Below the pieces are notes generated by a model. It had not been told where the DNA came from. It worked only from the letters and a program-made list of their open reading frames with translations, and searched no databases. Shown piece after piece: positions 1 through 9,014 of a stretch of DNA of 64,000 nt (position 1 is its first letter; every line of letters starts with the position of its first letter). The position numbers were made by a program, and so were the translations under genes. The DNA comes from Winogradskyella immobilis (GTDB lineage Bacteria > Bacteroidota > Bacteroidia > Flavobacteriales > Flavobacteriaceae): assembly GCF_021887715.1 (NCBI RefSeq), contig NZ_JAIQXX010000001.1, positions 278,299 to 342,298 of the forward strand, read 5' to 3'.

Positions 1-1
1 G

Positions 2-472
2 TATTTAGTTTCAGATGAAAAGATTACAGCAATTGTAGATTATGCGCATACGCCAGATGCTTTAAAAAATGTATTAGAAACGATTAATACCATTCGTACT
101 AAGAATGAAGAATTGATTACTGTTGTAGGATGTGGAGGAGATAGAGATGTTGCTAAGCGTCCAAAGATGGGTTATATAGCTTCGGCATTAAGCTCTAAAG
201 TTATTTTTACTAGCGATAATCCACGTAGTGAAGATCCGCAATCTATTATTGAAGCTATTGAAGCTGGTGTAGAACCTCAAAATTTCAAAAAAGTTGTATC
301 AATAACTGATCGTAAGCAAGCAATAAAAACTGCTTGTCAAATGGCGCAACCTAAAGACATTATTCTTATTGCAGGAAAAGGACATGAAACTTATCAGGAA
401 GTTAATGGAAAACGAACAGATTTTGATGATTACAAAATTGTACAAGAATTTTTAAAACAATTACAGAAATGA
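2..472 (+). CDS. murE: UDP-N-acetylmuramoyl-tripeptide synthetase MurE, C-terminal part (5' end outside window)
   Basis: MurE is the cytoplasmic Mur ligase that adds the third amino acid (diaminopimelate in most Gram-negatives) to UDP-MurNAc-L-Ala-D-Glu. The frame is open from the window edge, so only about 156 C-terminal residues are present. They include the VDYAHTPDAL stretch, VVGCGGDRD, the TSDNPRSEDP motif that reads out diaminopimelate, and the final AGKGHETYQ signature. These belong to the central-domain end and C-terminal domain of Mur ligases. An internal TTG at 113 is not the real start because the conserved VDYAHTP motif lies before it. It is first in the visible cell-wall cluster, 90 bp ahead of mraY. 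The DNPR motif makes MurE more likely than MurF or MurD. Confidence 0.95.
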   Translation, partial: YLVSDEKITAIVDYAHTPDALKNVLETINTIRTKNEELITVVGCGGDRDVAKRPKMGYIASALSSKVIFTSDNPRSEDPQSIIEAIEAGVEPQNFKKVVSITDRKQAIKTACQMAQPKDIILIAGKGHETYQEVNGKRTDFDDYKIVQEFLKQLQK

Positions 473-562
473 GCATTTACAGAATACTCATATTAACAAA
501 AATGTTTAATGGCGAATTACATCTGTCCATTAGTAATAATATAAAACACCAGATGAATTAAT

Positions 563-1804
563 ATGCTATACTACCTATTTGAATATTTAGAGCAGCAGTT
601 CCAATTTCCTGGAGCAACACTTTTTGGTTACTTAACTTTTAGGGCAGCTATAGCTATGATTTTGTCTTTGTTGATTTCTATAGTCTATGGGAAACGTATT
701 ATACGATTTTTGCAAAAACAACAAGTTGGTGAAACCATTAGAGATTTAGGTTTAGAAGGTCAGGCAGAAAAAGCAGGTACGCCAACTATGGGTGGAATTA
801 TCATCATTTTAGCAACGTTGATTCCTGTTGTTTTATTAGCTAAGCTGGAAAATATTTATATCATCCTACTTATTGTAACAACCCTATGGATGGGAGTTAT
901 TGGGTTTATAGATGATTATATTAAAAAGTTTAAAAATGATAAAGAAGGCTTAAAAGGAAGATTCAAAATTTTAGGACAAGTAGGTTTGGGAGTAATTATA
1001 GGTACAACTTTATTTTTTCATCAAGATGTAACGATGAAAGAAAAATTACCAATAGAAGAGCAACAGGTGTTATTAGCTCAAGACCCAAATATTGCTCCTT
1101 CAAAATTATTTAAGGCTGAAGAAAAATCTACAAAAACAACGATTCCTTTTGTTAAAAATAATGAGTTTGATTATGCAGACTTAGTAACGTGGATTAGTCC
1201 AGATTTAGAAAAGTACGCTTGGATTATTTTCATTTTAGCAGCCATAATCATCATTACTGCAGTTTCAAACGGTGCCAATTTAACAGATGGTATTGATGGT
1301 CTCGCAGCTGGGACTTCTGCTATAATAGTGCTTACGCTAGGGATTTTTGCTTGGGTTTCAGGTAATATCATTTTTTCTGAATACTTAGATATTATGTATA
1401 TCCCACGTGTAGAAGAAATCACAATATATATCGCAGCCTTTGTAGGAGCTTTAATCGGATTTTTATGGTACAATACATATCCAGCTCAAGTTTTTATGGG
1501 TGATACAGGAAGTTTAACTATAGGAGGCATTATAGCAGTAATAGCTATTGCAGTCCGTAAAGAATGGTTAATACCAATTCTATGCGGCATTTTCTTAGCA
1601 GAGAATTTATCTGTGATTATGCAGGTGAGTTATTTTAAATATACACGAAAAAAATTCGGTGAAGGCAGACGCATATTTAAGATGTCTCCATTGCATCATC
1701 ATTATCAAAAATCAGGATATCACGAGAGTAAAATAGTAACACGATTCTGGATTGTAGGAATTCTGTTGGCCATCTTAACCATTGTGACATTGAAAATTAG
1801 ATAA
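563..1804 (+). CDS. mraY: Phospho-N-acetylmuramoyl-pentapeptide transferase MraY
   Basis: This integral membrane enzyme transfers phospho-MurNAc-pentapeptide to undecaprenyl phosphate, giving lipid I. The protein is 413 residues with about ten hydrophobic segments. Visible signatures are KAGTPTMGG (about 70-78), the catalytic DDYIKK (117-122), [10 protein letters not shown] (239-248), the GDTGSL region near 318 and the C-terminal HHHYQ loop. It is about 50 residues longer than the 360-residue E. coli enzyme. The extra length is a polar loop at about 154-215 between two membrane segments, which I recall as usual for Bacteroidota MraY. The ATG start gives a first membrane helix at the expected place. 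It lies between murE and murD in the cluster. Confidence 0.96.
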   Translation: MLYYLFEYLEQQFQFPGATLFGYLTFRAAIAMILSLLISIVYGKRIIRFLQKQQVGETIRDLGLEGQAEKAGTPTMGGIIIILATLIPVVLLAKLENIYIILLIVTTLWMGVIGFIDDYIKKFKNDKEGLKGRFKILGQVGLGVIIGTTLFFHQDVTMKEKLPIEEQQVLLAQDPNIAPSKLFKAEEKSTKTTIPFVKNNEFDYADLVTWISPDLEKYAWIIFILAAIIIITAVSNGANLTDGIDGLAAGTSAIIVLTLGIFAWVSGNIIFSEYLDIMYIPRVEEITIYIAAFVGALIGFLWYNTYPAQVFMGDTGSLTIGGIIAVIAIAVRKEWLIPILCGIFLAENLSVIMQVSYFKYTRKKFGEGRRIFKMSPLHHHYQKSGYHESKIVTRFWIVGILLAILTIVTLKIR

Positions 1805-1810
1805 TGTTTT

Positions 1811-1836
1811 CCTGCGAGGTTTTAAAAACCTTGTAG
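1811..1836. repeat. Hairpin-forming spacer repeat between mraY and murD
   Basis: Seven bases after the mraY stop there is an inverted repeat, CCTGCGAGGTTTT facing AAAACCTTGTAGG, which pairs over about 13 positions with two G-T wobbles and almost no loop. It sits inside an otherwise co-directional operon with no clear T-run after it. A mobile palindromic spacer repeat or an mRNA processing or stability hairpin is more likely than a strong terminator. Confidence 0.6.
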
Positions 1837-1946
1837 GTATAAAATAAAGAGATAAAGTGAAACATTCATGACTAAAATATAATTATATAAGGAAATGATT
1901 ATGTGGATGTTACATGTGAAAAATAAAGAACAATAGGTAGAAACAC

Positions 1947-3278
1947 ATGAAACGATTAGTCATTTTAGGAGGTGGAGAAAGTGGAATCGGTACAGCGCTT
2001 TTAGGAAAAGCAAAAGGATTTGAAGTTTTTGTTTCTGATAATGGGAACATAAAGCAAAATTACAAGGACGTTCTTATACATAATGAGATTGAATGGGAAG
2101 ACGAAAAACATACAGAATCAAAAATTCTGAATGCCGATTTGGTGATGAAAAGTCCAGGAATACCAGATTATGTAACACTAGTTAAGAAATTAATAGAAAA
2201 AGGTATTTCGGTTATTTCAGAAATTGAATTTGCATCAAAGTATACTAATGCAACACTTATAGGAATAACAGGAAGCAATGGTAAAACAACTACAGCAAGT
2301 TTAACACATCATTTACTTAAACAAGATTTAGATGTTGGATTGGCAGGTAATATCGGAGACAGTTTTGCAAAACAAATGCTAGATCATAACCACCAAAACT
2401 ATGTATTGGAGATTAGCAGTTTTCAATTAGATGGTATTAAAAATTTTCAACCACATATTGCTGTTTTAACCAATATTACACCAGATCATTTAGATCGCTA
2501 CGATTACAACTTTGACAATTATATAGCTTCAAAATTCAGAATCGTAGAGAATCAAACAAAGGATGATTATTTCATCTATGATGCCGATGATCCTGTTATA
2601 GAAAATAGGATGAATACGCATCCTATTCAATCAAAAAAACTACCATTTTCATTAACTAAACGTATTGAGAATGGAGCTTATATAAATAAAGAAACAATAA
2701 TAATAACAATTGATAATAATCAAATAACTATGCCAATAAAAAAACTCGCACTAGACGGAAAACACAATATAAAGAATGCCATGGCGGCATCTACCGTTGC
2801 GCATTTGCTTAAAATTAGAAAGCAAACCATCCGGGAAAGTTTAGAAAACTTTCAAGGAGTAGAACATCGATTAGAAAATGTACTTCGTATTAATAAAGTG
2901 CAATACATAAACGATTCAAAAGCTACTAATGTTAACGCAACTTATTTTGCTTTAGAAAGCATGGATGCACCTACTGTTTGGATTGTAGGAGGTGAAGATA
3001 AAGGCAATGATTATAAAGAATTATTTCCTTTTGTAAATGAAAAAGTAAAAGCGATTATTTGTCTGGGTGTTAATAATGAAAAATTAATGAATGCTTTTGG
3101 TAATATGGTTGATGTTATTATTGAAACTCAGTTTATGAGCGAAGCAGTTAAAGTAGCATATAAGGTAGCTTCGGCAGGTGACAATGTGTTGTTGTCGCCA
3201 GCATGTGCAAGTTTTGATTTGTTTGAGAATTATGAAGATAGAGGACGTCAATTTAAAGATGCAGTACGCAATTTATAA
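1947..3278 (+). CDS. murD: UDP-N-acetylmuramoyl-L-alanine--D-glutamate ligase MurD
   Basis: MurD is the cytoplasmic ATP-dependent ligase that adds D-glutamate to UDP-MurNAc-L-Ala. The 443-residue length is normal. An N-terminal nucleotide-binding fold begins LVILGGGESG. The Mur ligase P-loop GITGSNGKTT is at 106-115, then NITPDHLDRY in the central domain, EHRLE and NDSKATN at the start of the C-terminal domain, and LSPACASFD near the end. The last two are MurD hallmarks that separate it from MurC, MurE and MurF. It follows mraY after a 142-bp spacer, the longest gap in this part of the cluster, and precedes ftsW by 17 bp. Confidence 0.97.
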   Translation: MKRLVILGGGESGIGTALLGKAKGFEVFVSDNGNIKQNYKDVLIHNEIEWEDEKHTESKILNADLVMKSPGIPDYVTLVKKLIEKGISVISEIEFASKYTNATLIGITGSNGKTTTASLTHHLLKQDLDVGLAGNIGDSFAKQMLDHNHQNYVLEISSFQLDGIKNFQPHIAVLTNITPDHLDRYDYNFDNYIASKFRIVENQTKDDYFIYDADDPVIENRMNTHPIQSKKLPFSLTKRIENGAYINKETIIITIDNNQITMPIKKLALDGKHNIKNAMAASTVAHLLKIRKQTIRESLENFQGVEHRLENVLRINKVQYINDSKATNVNATYFALESMDAPTVWIVGGEDKGNDYKELFPFVNEKVKAIICLGVNNEKLMNAFGNMVDVIIETQFMSEAVKVAYKVASAGDNVLLSPACASFDLFENYEDRGRQFKDAVRNL

Positions 3279-3295
3279 TACATATAGTTAAGTAA

Positions 3296-4489
3296 GTGCA
3301 AACATTGTTTCAACAAATAAAAGGGGATCGGTTAATATGGGCAATAGCAGCGTTATTGGCTATTTTTTCATTTTTACCTGTGTATTCTGCAGCTAGTAAT
3401 TTGGCATATACTGGCGGTTCAGGTAATACATTCACTTATTTTGTAAAACACTTTATGCATTTATTTCTTGGCTTCTCAATTATGTATGGAGTACATAAAG
3501 TACCCTATAAATATTTTAGAGGTTTATCAATGGTAATGTTACCAATTGTATTTGTATTGCTTATACTAACAGCACTTCAGGGGAATACAATTGGTGGTGC
3601 AAATGCTAACCGTTGGATTAGAATTCCGTTGGTTAATATGTCTTTTCAAACTTCGACTCTAGCTTCAGTAGTTATAATGGTTTATGTAGCGAGGTATTTA
3701 TCAAAGATTAAAGATAAACAGGTTAGTTTTAAAGAAACCATATTACCACTTTGGATTCCAGTATTTATTGTATTAGGTCTTATTCTTCCGTCAAATTTTT
3801 CAACAACAGCTATTATCTTTTCAATGGTAATGATGTTAGCTTTTATAGGAGGTTACCCAGTGAGGTATTTAGGTTTAATAATTCTTATGGGTATTGTCGG
3901 TTTGGTGTTTTTCGTTTTAATCGCTAAATCTACTACAGGAGCATTAAACGTTAAAGTAACGACTTGGGAAAATAGAATTTTAAATTTCTCTAATGGTGAG
4001 GATTCAGAAGAAGATTACCAAATAGAGTTAGCAAAAATTGCAATAGCTTCAGGAGGAGTCAATGGTTTAGGGCCAGGAAAGAGTATGCAGAAAAATGCAT
4101 TACCACAATCTTCCTCGGATTTTATTTTTGCAATTATAGTAGAAGAGTATGGGCTTATTGGCGGTTTGTTTTTGCTGATTATGTATTCTTGGTTGCTATT
4201 TAGATTGGTCATTGTATCTCAAAAATCAGATACTATTTTCGGAAAATTATTAGTGTTAGGAGTAGGTTTGCCAATTGTTTTTCAAGCTTTAATTAATATG
4301 GCAGTTGCGGTAGAGCTGTTTCCTGTTACAGGGCAAACATTGCCTTTAATTAGTAGCGGAGGAACCTCTATTTGGATGACATGTCTTGCTATAGGAATTA
4401 TTTTAAGTGTCAGCGCTAAGCGCGAAGAAATAAAAGGAAGAGAATTTGAGGAAGATAGTCCTCTAGAAATTTTATCTGAAGCCCAATAA
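3296..4489 (+). CDS. ftsW: Lipid II polymerase FtsW (SEDS family)
   Basis: This SEDS-family polytopic membrane protein polymerises septal peptidoglycan with its partner class B PBP. The 397 residues carry about ten membrane segments. Family features seen are GGANANRWI, the long loop holding [14 protein letters not shown] and GLGPGKS, the IIVEEYG segment, and the final [16 protein letters not shown]. Placement between murD and murG supports FtsW over RodA. The chosen start is GTG. A TTG two codons later is an equally possible start, because flavobacterial genes lack a clear Shine-Dalgarno guide. The stop overlaps the murG start by one base (TAATG), suggesting coupled translation. The C-terminal tail is short, acidic and cytoplasmic. 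Confidence 0.95.
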   Translation: MQTLFQQIKGDRLIWAIAALLAIFSFLPVYSAASNLAYTGGSGNTFTYFVKHFMHLFLGFSIMYGVHKVPYKYFRGLSMVMLPIVFVLLILTALQGNTIGGANANRWIRIPLVNMSFQTSTLASVVIMVYVARYLSKIKDKQVSFKETILPLWIPVFIVLGLILPSNFSTTAIIFSMVMMLAFIGGYPVRYLGLIILMGIVGLVFFVLIAKSTTGALNVKVTTWENRILNFSNGEDSEEDYQIELAKIAIASGGVNGLGPGKSMQKNALPQSSSDFIFAIIVEEYGLIGGLFLLIMYSWLLFRLVIVSQKSDTIFGKLLVLGVGLPIVFQALINMAVAVELFPVTGQTLPLISSGGTSIWMTCLAIGIILSVSAKREEIKGREFEEDSPLEILSEAQ

Positions 4490-5589
4490 TGAGTAACTAT
4501 AAAATTATATTATCAGGTGGTGGAACAGGAGGTCATATTTATCCAGCTATTGCTATAGCCAATGAGATTAAATTACGCTATCCGGGTTCAGATTTTCTTT
4601 TTGTTGGCGCTAATGATCGTATGGAAATGGACAAAGTTCCTGAAGCAGGTTATAAAATAGAAGGACTTTGGATTTCAGGATTTCAAAGGAAATTGACGTT
4701 AAAAAACATGATGTTTCCGTTTAAGCTTATTATGAGTTTAATGCGCTCTCAAAAGATTATTAAAACCTTTAAGCCTAATGTGGTGATAGGTACAGGTGGT
4801 TTTGCTAGTGGTCCATTGTTACAAGTGGCAAATTCAAAAAAAGTGCCAACACTTATACAAGAACAGAACTCTTACCCTGGTATTACTAATAAATTATTGA
4901 GTAAAAAAGCAGATACTATTTGTGTAGCGTATGAAGGTTTAGAGCGTTTCTTCCCAAAAGAGAAAATTGTTTTAACGGGTAACCCAATTCGTAAAGATCT
5001 ATTAGAAACAGAGAATAAACATATTGAAGCTAAAGATACATTTGGACTTATACATAGTAAGCATACACTTTTAGTTTTAGGCGGTAGTTTAGGAGCAAGA
5101 CGCATTAATATGCTAATAGAAGAAAAACTTGATTTTTTTAAAGCAAATAATGTGCAGCTTATATGGCAATGTGGAAAACTTTATTACGATCAATACAAGC
5201 AGTACAATGCTCTAGAAAATGTTCAAGTACATGCATTTTTAAACACTATGGACATGGCGTATGCATCTGCAGATTTTATAATATCTAGAGCAGGTGCAAG
5301 TTCAGTTTCTGAGTTATGTGTTGTTGGTAAACCTGTGTTTTTTATACCATCACCAAATGTAGCTGAAGATCATCAAACTAAAAATGCTCAAGCGATAGTA
5401 GATAAAGGTGCAGCGGTACTTATAAAAGAAAAAGATTTAGATACAGTATTTGATGCCACTTTTTTAGAAGTATTAGAATCTGAAGAAAAACAAAGCACAC
5501 TGCGTAAAAACATAAAGAAATTAGCATTAATTAATGCAACAAAAGATATCGTAGACGAAGTTGAAAAACTTTTAAAAATAAATGACTGA
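4489..5589 (+). CDS. murG: UDP-GlcNAc:lipid I N-acetylglucosaminyltransferase MurG
   Basis: MurG is a GT28 glycosyltransferase on the inner face of the cytoplasmic membrane that converts lipid I to lipid II. The 366-residue protein starts with the glycine-rich [11 protein letters not shown] (10-20), followed by GTGGFASGP and EQNSYPG. The C-terminal domain has [10 protein letters not shown] and [11 protein letters not shown], with the nucleotide-sugar contact segment [15 protein letters not shown]. Length and all boxes agree with the family. Its start overlaps the ftsW stop by one base and its end overlaps murC by eight bases, so the three genes are almost certainly one transcript. Confidence 0.97.
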   Translation: MSNYKIILSGGGTGGHIYPAIAIANEIKLRYPGSDFLFVGANDRMEMDKVPEAGYKIEGLWISGFQRKLTLKNMMFPFKLIMSLMRSQKIIKTFKPNVVIGTGGFASGPLLQVANSKKVPTLIQEQNSYPGITNKLLSKKADTICVAYEGLERFFPKEKIVLTGNPIRKDLLETENKHIEAKDTFGLIHSKHTLLVLGGSLGARRINMLIEEKLDFFKANNVQLIWQCGKLYYDQYKQYNALENVQVHAFLNTMDMAYASADFIISRAGASSVSELCVVGKPVFFIPSPNVAEDHQTKNAQAIVDKGAAVLIKEKDLDTVFDATFLEVLESEEKQSTLRKNIKKLALINATKDIVDEVEKLLKIND

Positions 5590-6931
5590 CACAAAAAATA
5601 ATATTTACTTTATAGGTATCGGTGGTATCGGTATGAGTGCATTAGCGCGTTATTTTGTGGCTAAAGGAAATACAATAGCAGGTTATGATAAAACACCTTC
5701 AGGTATTACAAATGTATTAGAAGACTTAGGGATTGCGATCTGTTATGAAGATACTATAGATACTATTCCTGAGTTGTATAAAAATGTTGAAACGACTACA
5801 GTTGTTTATACACCAGCAATTCCCGAATCACACATACAGTTAAATTATTTTAAAACCCACAATTTTAAAATACAAAAACGATCAGAAATTCTTGGAGATA
5901 TTACACAAGATACTTTTTGTTTTGCCATTGCTGGTACGCACGGAAAAACAACAACAACAAGTATATTAGGGCATCTTCTTAATAAATGTAATGTAGATAT
6001 GACAGCATTTTTAGGAGGAATTAGTGAGAATTACAATTCTAATTTAATTATCAATGGCACTGAAGTTTCCGTTGTTGAAGCTGACGAATTTGATCGCTCA
6101 TTTTTAACCTTATCTCCAGATTTTGCTTGCATTACATCTATGGATGCAGATCATTTAGATATCTATGGAGATGCTTCAGAATTAATTAAAACTTTTGAAG
6201 AATTTTCAAAAAAAATAAAACCTAACGGGAAACTATTTGTTAAAAATGGTTTGCCAATACAGGGAATAACTTACGGTATAGAAGACGATTCAGACTATAC
6301 TGCTAAAAATATTAGAATAGAAAATGGTACTTATATTTTCGATGTAAAAACACCAAAAACTATTCTTAAAAACTTTCAATTTAACCTGCCTGGTAGACAT
6401 AATTTGTCGAATGCATTAATAGCCTTGGCGATGTCTGTAGAATATGGTCTCCCTCAGCCGCAGCTCGCCAACGCTTTAGCATCTTATAAAGGTGTTAAAC
6501 GACGATTTACTTACCAAATTAAAACAGATGAATTGATTTTTATTGATGACTATGCGCATCATCCAGAGGAAATTAATGCAGTGCATCAAGCTGTAAGAGA
6601 AATGTATCCTAATGATAAAGTCTTGGCTATTTTTCAGCCACATTTATTTACAAGAACGAAAGATTTTGTTGAAGGATTTGCTGAAGCACTTTCGCAATTC
6701 GATGAAGTTATGCTATTAGACATCTACCCAGCTAGAGAACTACCGATTGAAGGAGTGAATTCTCAGTGGTTATTAGATAAAATTTCTAATGAAAATAAAC
6801 AATTAGTAAGTAAAACGGAATTAATAACTAAATTAAAAGAAATCGATACTAAAATTATAATCACTATAGGTGCCGGAGACATAGGAGAAGAAGCTAAAAA
6901 AATCAAAAAAGCGTTAAGTATTGCAAGTTAA
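5582..6931 (+). CDS. murC: UDP-N-acetylmuramate--L-alanine ligase MurC
   Basis: MurC attaches L-alanine to UDP-MurNAc, the first peptide-forming step of peptidoglycan precursor synthesis. The 449 residues show the N-terminal [12 protein letters not shown] (11-22), the P-loop [11 protein letters not shown] (117-127), EADEFDRSF, and the C-terminal [11 protein letters not shown] followed by FQPHLFTRT. The last two are MurC-type signatures that separate it from Mpl, which is usually longer. It overlaps murG by 8 bp and ftsQ by 11 bp. Start and end fit the compact division-cluster operon, with no disruption seen. Confidence 0.97.
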   Translation: MTDTKNNIYFIGIGGIGMSALARYFVAKGNTIAGYDKTPSGITNVLEDLGIAICYEDTIDTIPELYKNVETTTVVYTPAIPESHIQLNYFKTHNFKIQKRSEILGDITQDTFCFAIAGTHGKTTTTSILGHLLNKCNVDMTAFLGGISENYNSNLIINGTEVSVVEADEFDRSFLTLSPDFACITSMDADHLDIYGDASELIKTFEEFSKKIKPNGKLFVKNGLPIQGITYGIEDDSDYTAKNIRIENGTYIFDVKTPKTILKNFQFNLPGRHNLSNALIALAMSVEYGLPQPQLANALASYKGVKRRFTYQIKTDELIFIDDYAHHPEEINAVHQAVREMYPNDKVLAIFQPHLFTRTKDFVEGFAEALSQFDEVMLLDIYPARELPIEGVNSQWLLDKISNENKQLVSKTELITKLKEIDTKIIITIGAGDIGEEAKKIKKALSIAS

Positions 6932-7640
6932 TTACGGATATATAAAAGTAGTTGTTTTACTAATGTTAGTCGTGTTTTTGTATGCGTTTACAAATACAAA
7001 AAACAAGCGAAGACTTATAGGCGACCCTAATGTAAAATTTATGGGGACAGACAATTTATTTATAACACATGAGAATGTTAGTAAATTGTTAATACAAAAT
7101 CAAGAAGGTCTTAAAAATAAGAACAAAGATATTATAGATTTGAGTTTATTAGAATCTGCCCTGAATTCTAATGCAATGGTGAAGAAGGCTGAAGTCTACA
7201 TGTCAATAGATGGTACGCTTTCAGCAGAAATTGAACAAAAAAAACCTATAGCAAGAGTACATACTAATGCATCGTATTATATTGATGATGAAGGTTCGTT
7301 TATGCCTTTGTCAACAAATTATTCGGCAAGAGTGCCTCTGGTAACTGGTACAGTTTATAAAAATAAATTAGAAACTGTATTTAAAATGGCTAAGACTATT
7401 AATGAAGATGACTTTTTAAAAAAACATGTTATAGAAATTCATCAAAATGATGATAGAAGTATAGAATTGAAATTGAGAAAGTATGATTTTAATGTTCAAT
7501 TAGGACATTTAAATCAGCTTAAAAAAAAGATAAACAACTTTAAAGCTTTTTATCAAAAGGCCATAAAAGATAAAACGATTAACACGTATAGCAGTGTAAA
7601 CTTAAGGTTTGATAACCAAGTGATATGCACCAAAAAGTAA
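6921..7640 (+). CDS. ftsQ: Cell division protein FtsQ
   Basis: FtsQ is a bitopic membrane protein that links early and late divisome components. The 239-residue protein has a short cytoplasmic start, one membrane segment at about 8-23 (IKVVVLLMLVVFLYAF), and a periplasmic part. That part contains a POTRA-like segment (about 40-110, with KKAEVYMSIDGTLSAEIEQKKPIARV) followed by the FtsQ beta domain. Sequence conservation is low, as is usual for FtsQ, so the call rests on topology plus the position between murC and ftsA. The start codon is TTG and overlaps the murC end; no better ATG lies ahead of the membrane segment. Confidence 0.85.
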   Translation: MQVNYGYIKVVVLLMLVVFLYAFTNTKNKRRLIGDPNVKFMGTDNLFITHENVSKLLIQNQEGLKNKNKDIIDLSLLESALNSNAMVKKAEVYMSIDGTLSAEIEQKKPIARVHTNASYYIDDEGSFMPLSTNYSARVPLVTGTVYKNKLETVFKMAKTINEDDFLKKHVIEIHQNDDRSIELKLRKYDFNVQLGHLNQLKKKINNFKAFYQKAIKDKTINTYSSVNLRFDNQVICTKK

Positions 7641-7643
7641 ATT

Positions 7644-8969
7644 ATGGAAAAGCATAATATTTCGGTAGGATTAGATATAGGAACCACAAAGATTGTGGCT
7701 ATGATCGGTCGTAAAAACGAATACGGAAAACTAGAGATTTTAGGTGTTGGTAAATCTAAAAGCCTTGGTGTACATCGTGGAGTAGTTAACAATATTACAC
7801 AAACCATTCAATCTATACAGCAAGCTGTACAAGAAGCAGAAACAGAAGCTTCAGAAAAAATTGAAGATGTTACTGTAGGTATTGCAGGTCAACATATAAG
7901 AAGTTTACAGCATAGTGATTATATCACTAGAGAAAACTCTGAATTAGTTATTGATGAAAACGATATAGACCGCTTAATCAACCAGGTCCATAAATTAGTT
8001 ATGTTGCCAGGTGAAGAGATTATTCATGTACTTCCGCAAGAATTTAAAGTCGATGGGCAAGCAGAAATAAAGGAACCGATTGGTATGTATGGCGGTCGGC
8101 TTGAAGCCAATTTTCATGTTGTAGTTGGTCAAGTGTCTTCAATTAGAAATATTGGGCGTTGTGTCAAAAGCTCAGGTTTAGATCTAGAAGGAATTACGTT
8201 AGAGCCTTTAGCATCTGCAAATGCAGTATTAAGCCAAGAAGAGAAAGAAGCTGGTGTAGCATTGATAGATATTGGTGGTGGAACCACAGATTTAGCCGTA
8301 TTTAAAGATGGTATTATTCGTCATACAGCTGTGATTCCTTTTGGAGGAAATGTAATTACGGAAGATATTAAAGAAGGCTGTTCTATTATTGAAAAGCAGG
8401 CTGAGTTATTAAAAATGAAATTTGGTTCAGCTTGGCCAGGAGAAAATAAAGATAACGAGATTGTATCCATACCAGGATTAAGAGGTAGAGATCCTAAAGA
8501 GATTACACTTAAAAACCTGTCTAAAATTATTCATGCACGTGTTGTAGAAATTATAGAACAAGTCTATGTAGAGATCAAAAACTACGGACATGAAGAACAA
8601 AAGAAAAAATTAATTGCGGGTATTGTTTTAACAGGTGGAGGCAGTCAACTAAAACACTTAAAGCAATTAGTAGAATACATAACAGGTATGGATACCAGAA
8701 TAGGTTATCCAAATGAGCATTTAGCTGGAGGAAGTGATGAAGATATAGCGAGTCCATTATTTGCTACGGCTGTAGGTTTAGTAATGGATGGGTTAAAACG
8801 ACAAGATAGAAAATCAGCTGAAGCAGAAGAATTGGAAGAAGAGATTAAAACTGTAGAAACTGAAAATGCAGAGACAGAAACTATCGTTAATCCTCCTCAA
8901 AAAGAGAGACGTTCCTTTTTAGATAAGTTAACGGAACGAGTTAAAGATTTTTTAGATAACGCAGAATAA
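7644..8969 (+). CDS. ftsA: Cell division protein FtsA
   Basis: FtsA is an actin-fold ATPase that tethers FtsZ filaments to the membrane. The 441 residues open with VGLDIGTTKIVAMIG, the phosphate-1 loop. The family's 1C domain follows, with IAGQHIRSL and the FKVDGQ region, then IDIGGGTTDLAVF (phosphate-2) and VLTGGGSQLK (adenosine motif). The last residues, FLDKLTERVKDFLDNAE, form an amphipathic helix of the membrane-targeting type seen at FtsA ends. It is preceded by a Glu-rich linker. It starts 3 bp after ftsQ and lies 45 bp before ftsZ. Confidence 0.97.
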   Translation: MEKHNISVGLDIGTTKIVAMIGRKNEYGKLEILGVGKSKSLGVHRGVVNNITQTIQSIQQAVQEAETEASEKIEDVTVGIAGQHIRSLQHSDYITRENSELVIDENDIDRLINQVHKLVMLPGEEIIHVLPQEFKVDGQAEIKEPIGMYGGRLEANFHVVVGQVSSIRNIGRCVKSSGLDLEGITLEPLASANAVLSQEEKEAGVALIDIGGGTTDLAVFKDGIIRHTAVIPFGGNVITEDIKEGCSIIEKQAELLKMKFGSAWPGENKDNEIVSIPGLRGRDPKEITLKNLSKIIHARVVEIIEQVYVEIKNYGHEEQKKKLIAGIVLTGGGSQLKHLKQLVEYITGMDTRIGYPNEHLAGGSDEDIASPLFATAVGLVMDGLKRQDRKSAEAEELEEEIKTVETENAETETIVNPPQKERRSFLDKLTERVKDFLDNAE

Positions 8970-9014
8970 ATAATAATTAATTAACCAAAAATATAACCCC
9001 ATAATAAAGTTAAT

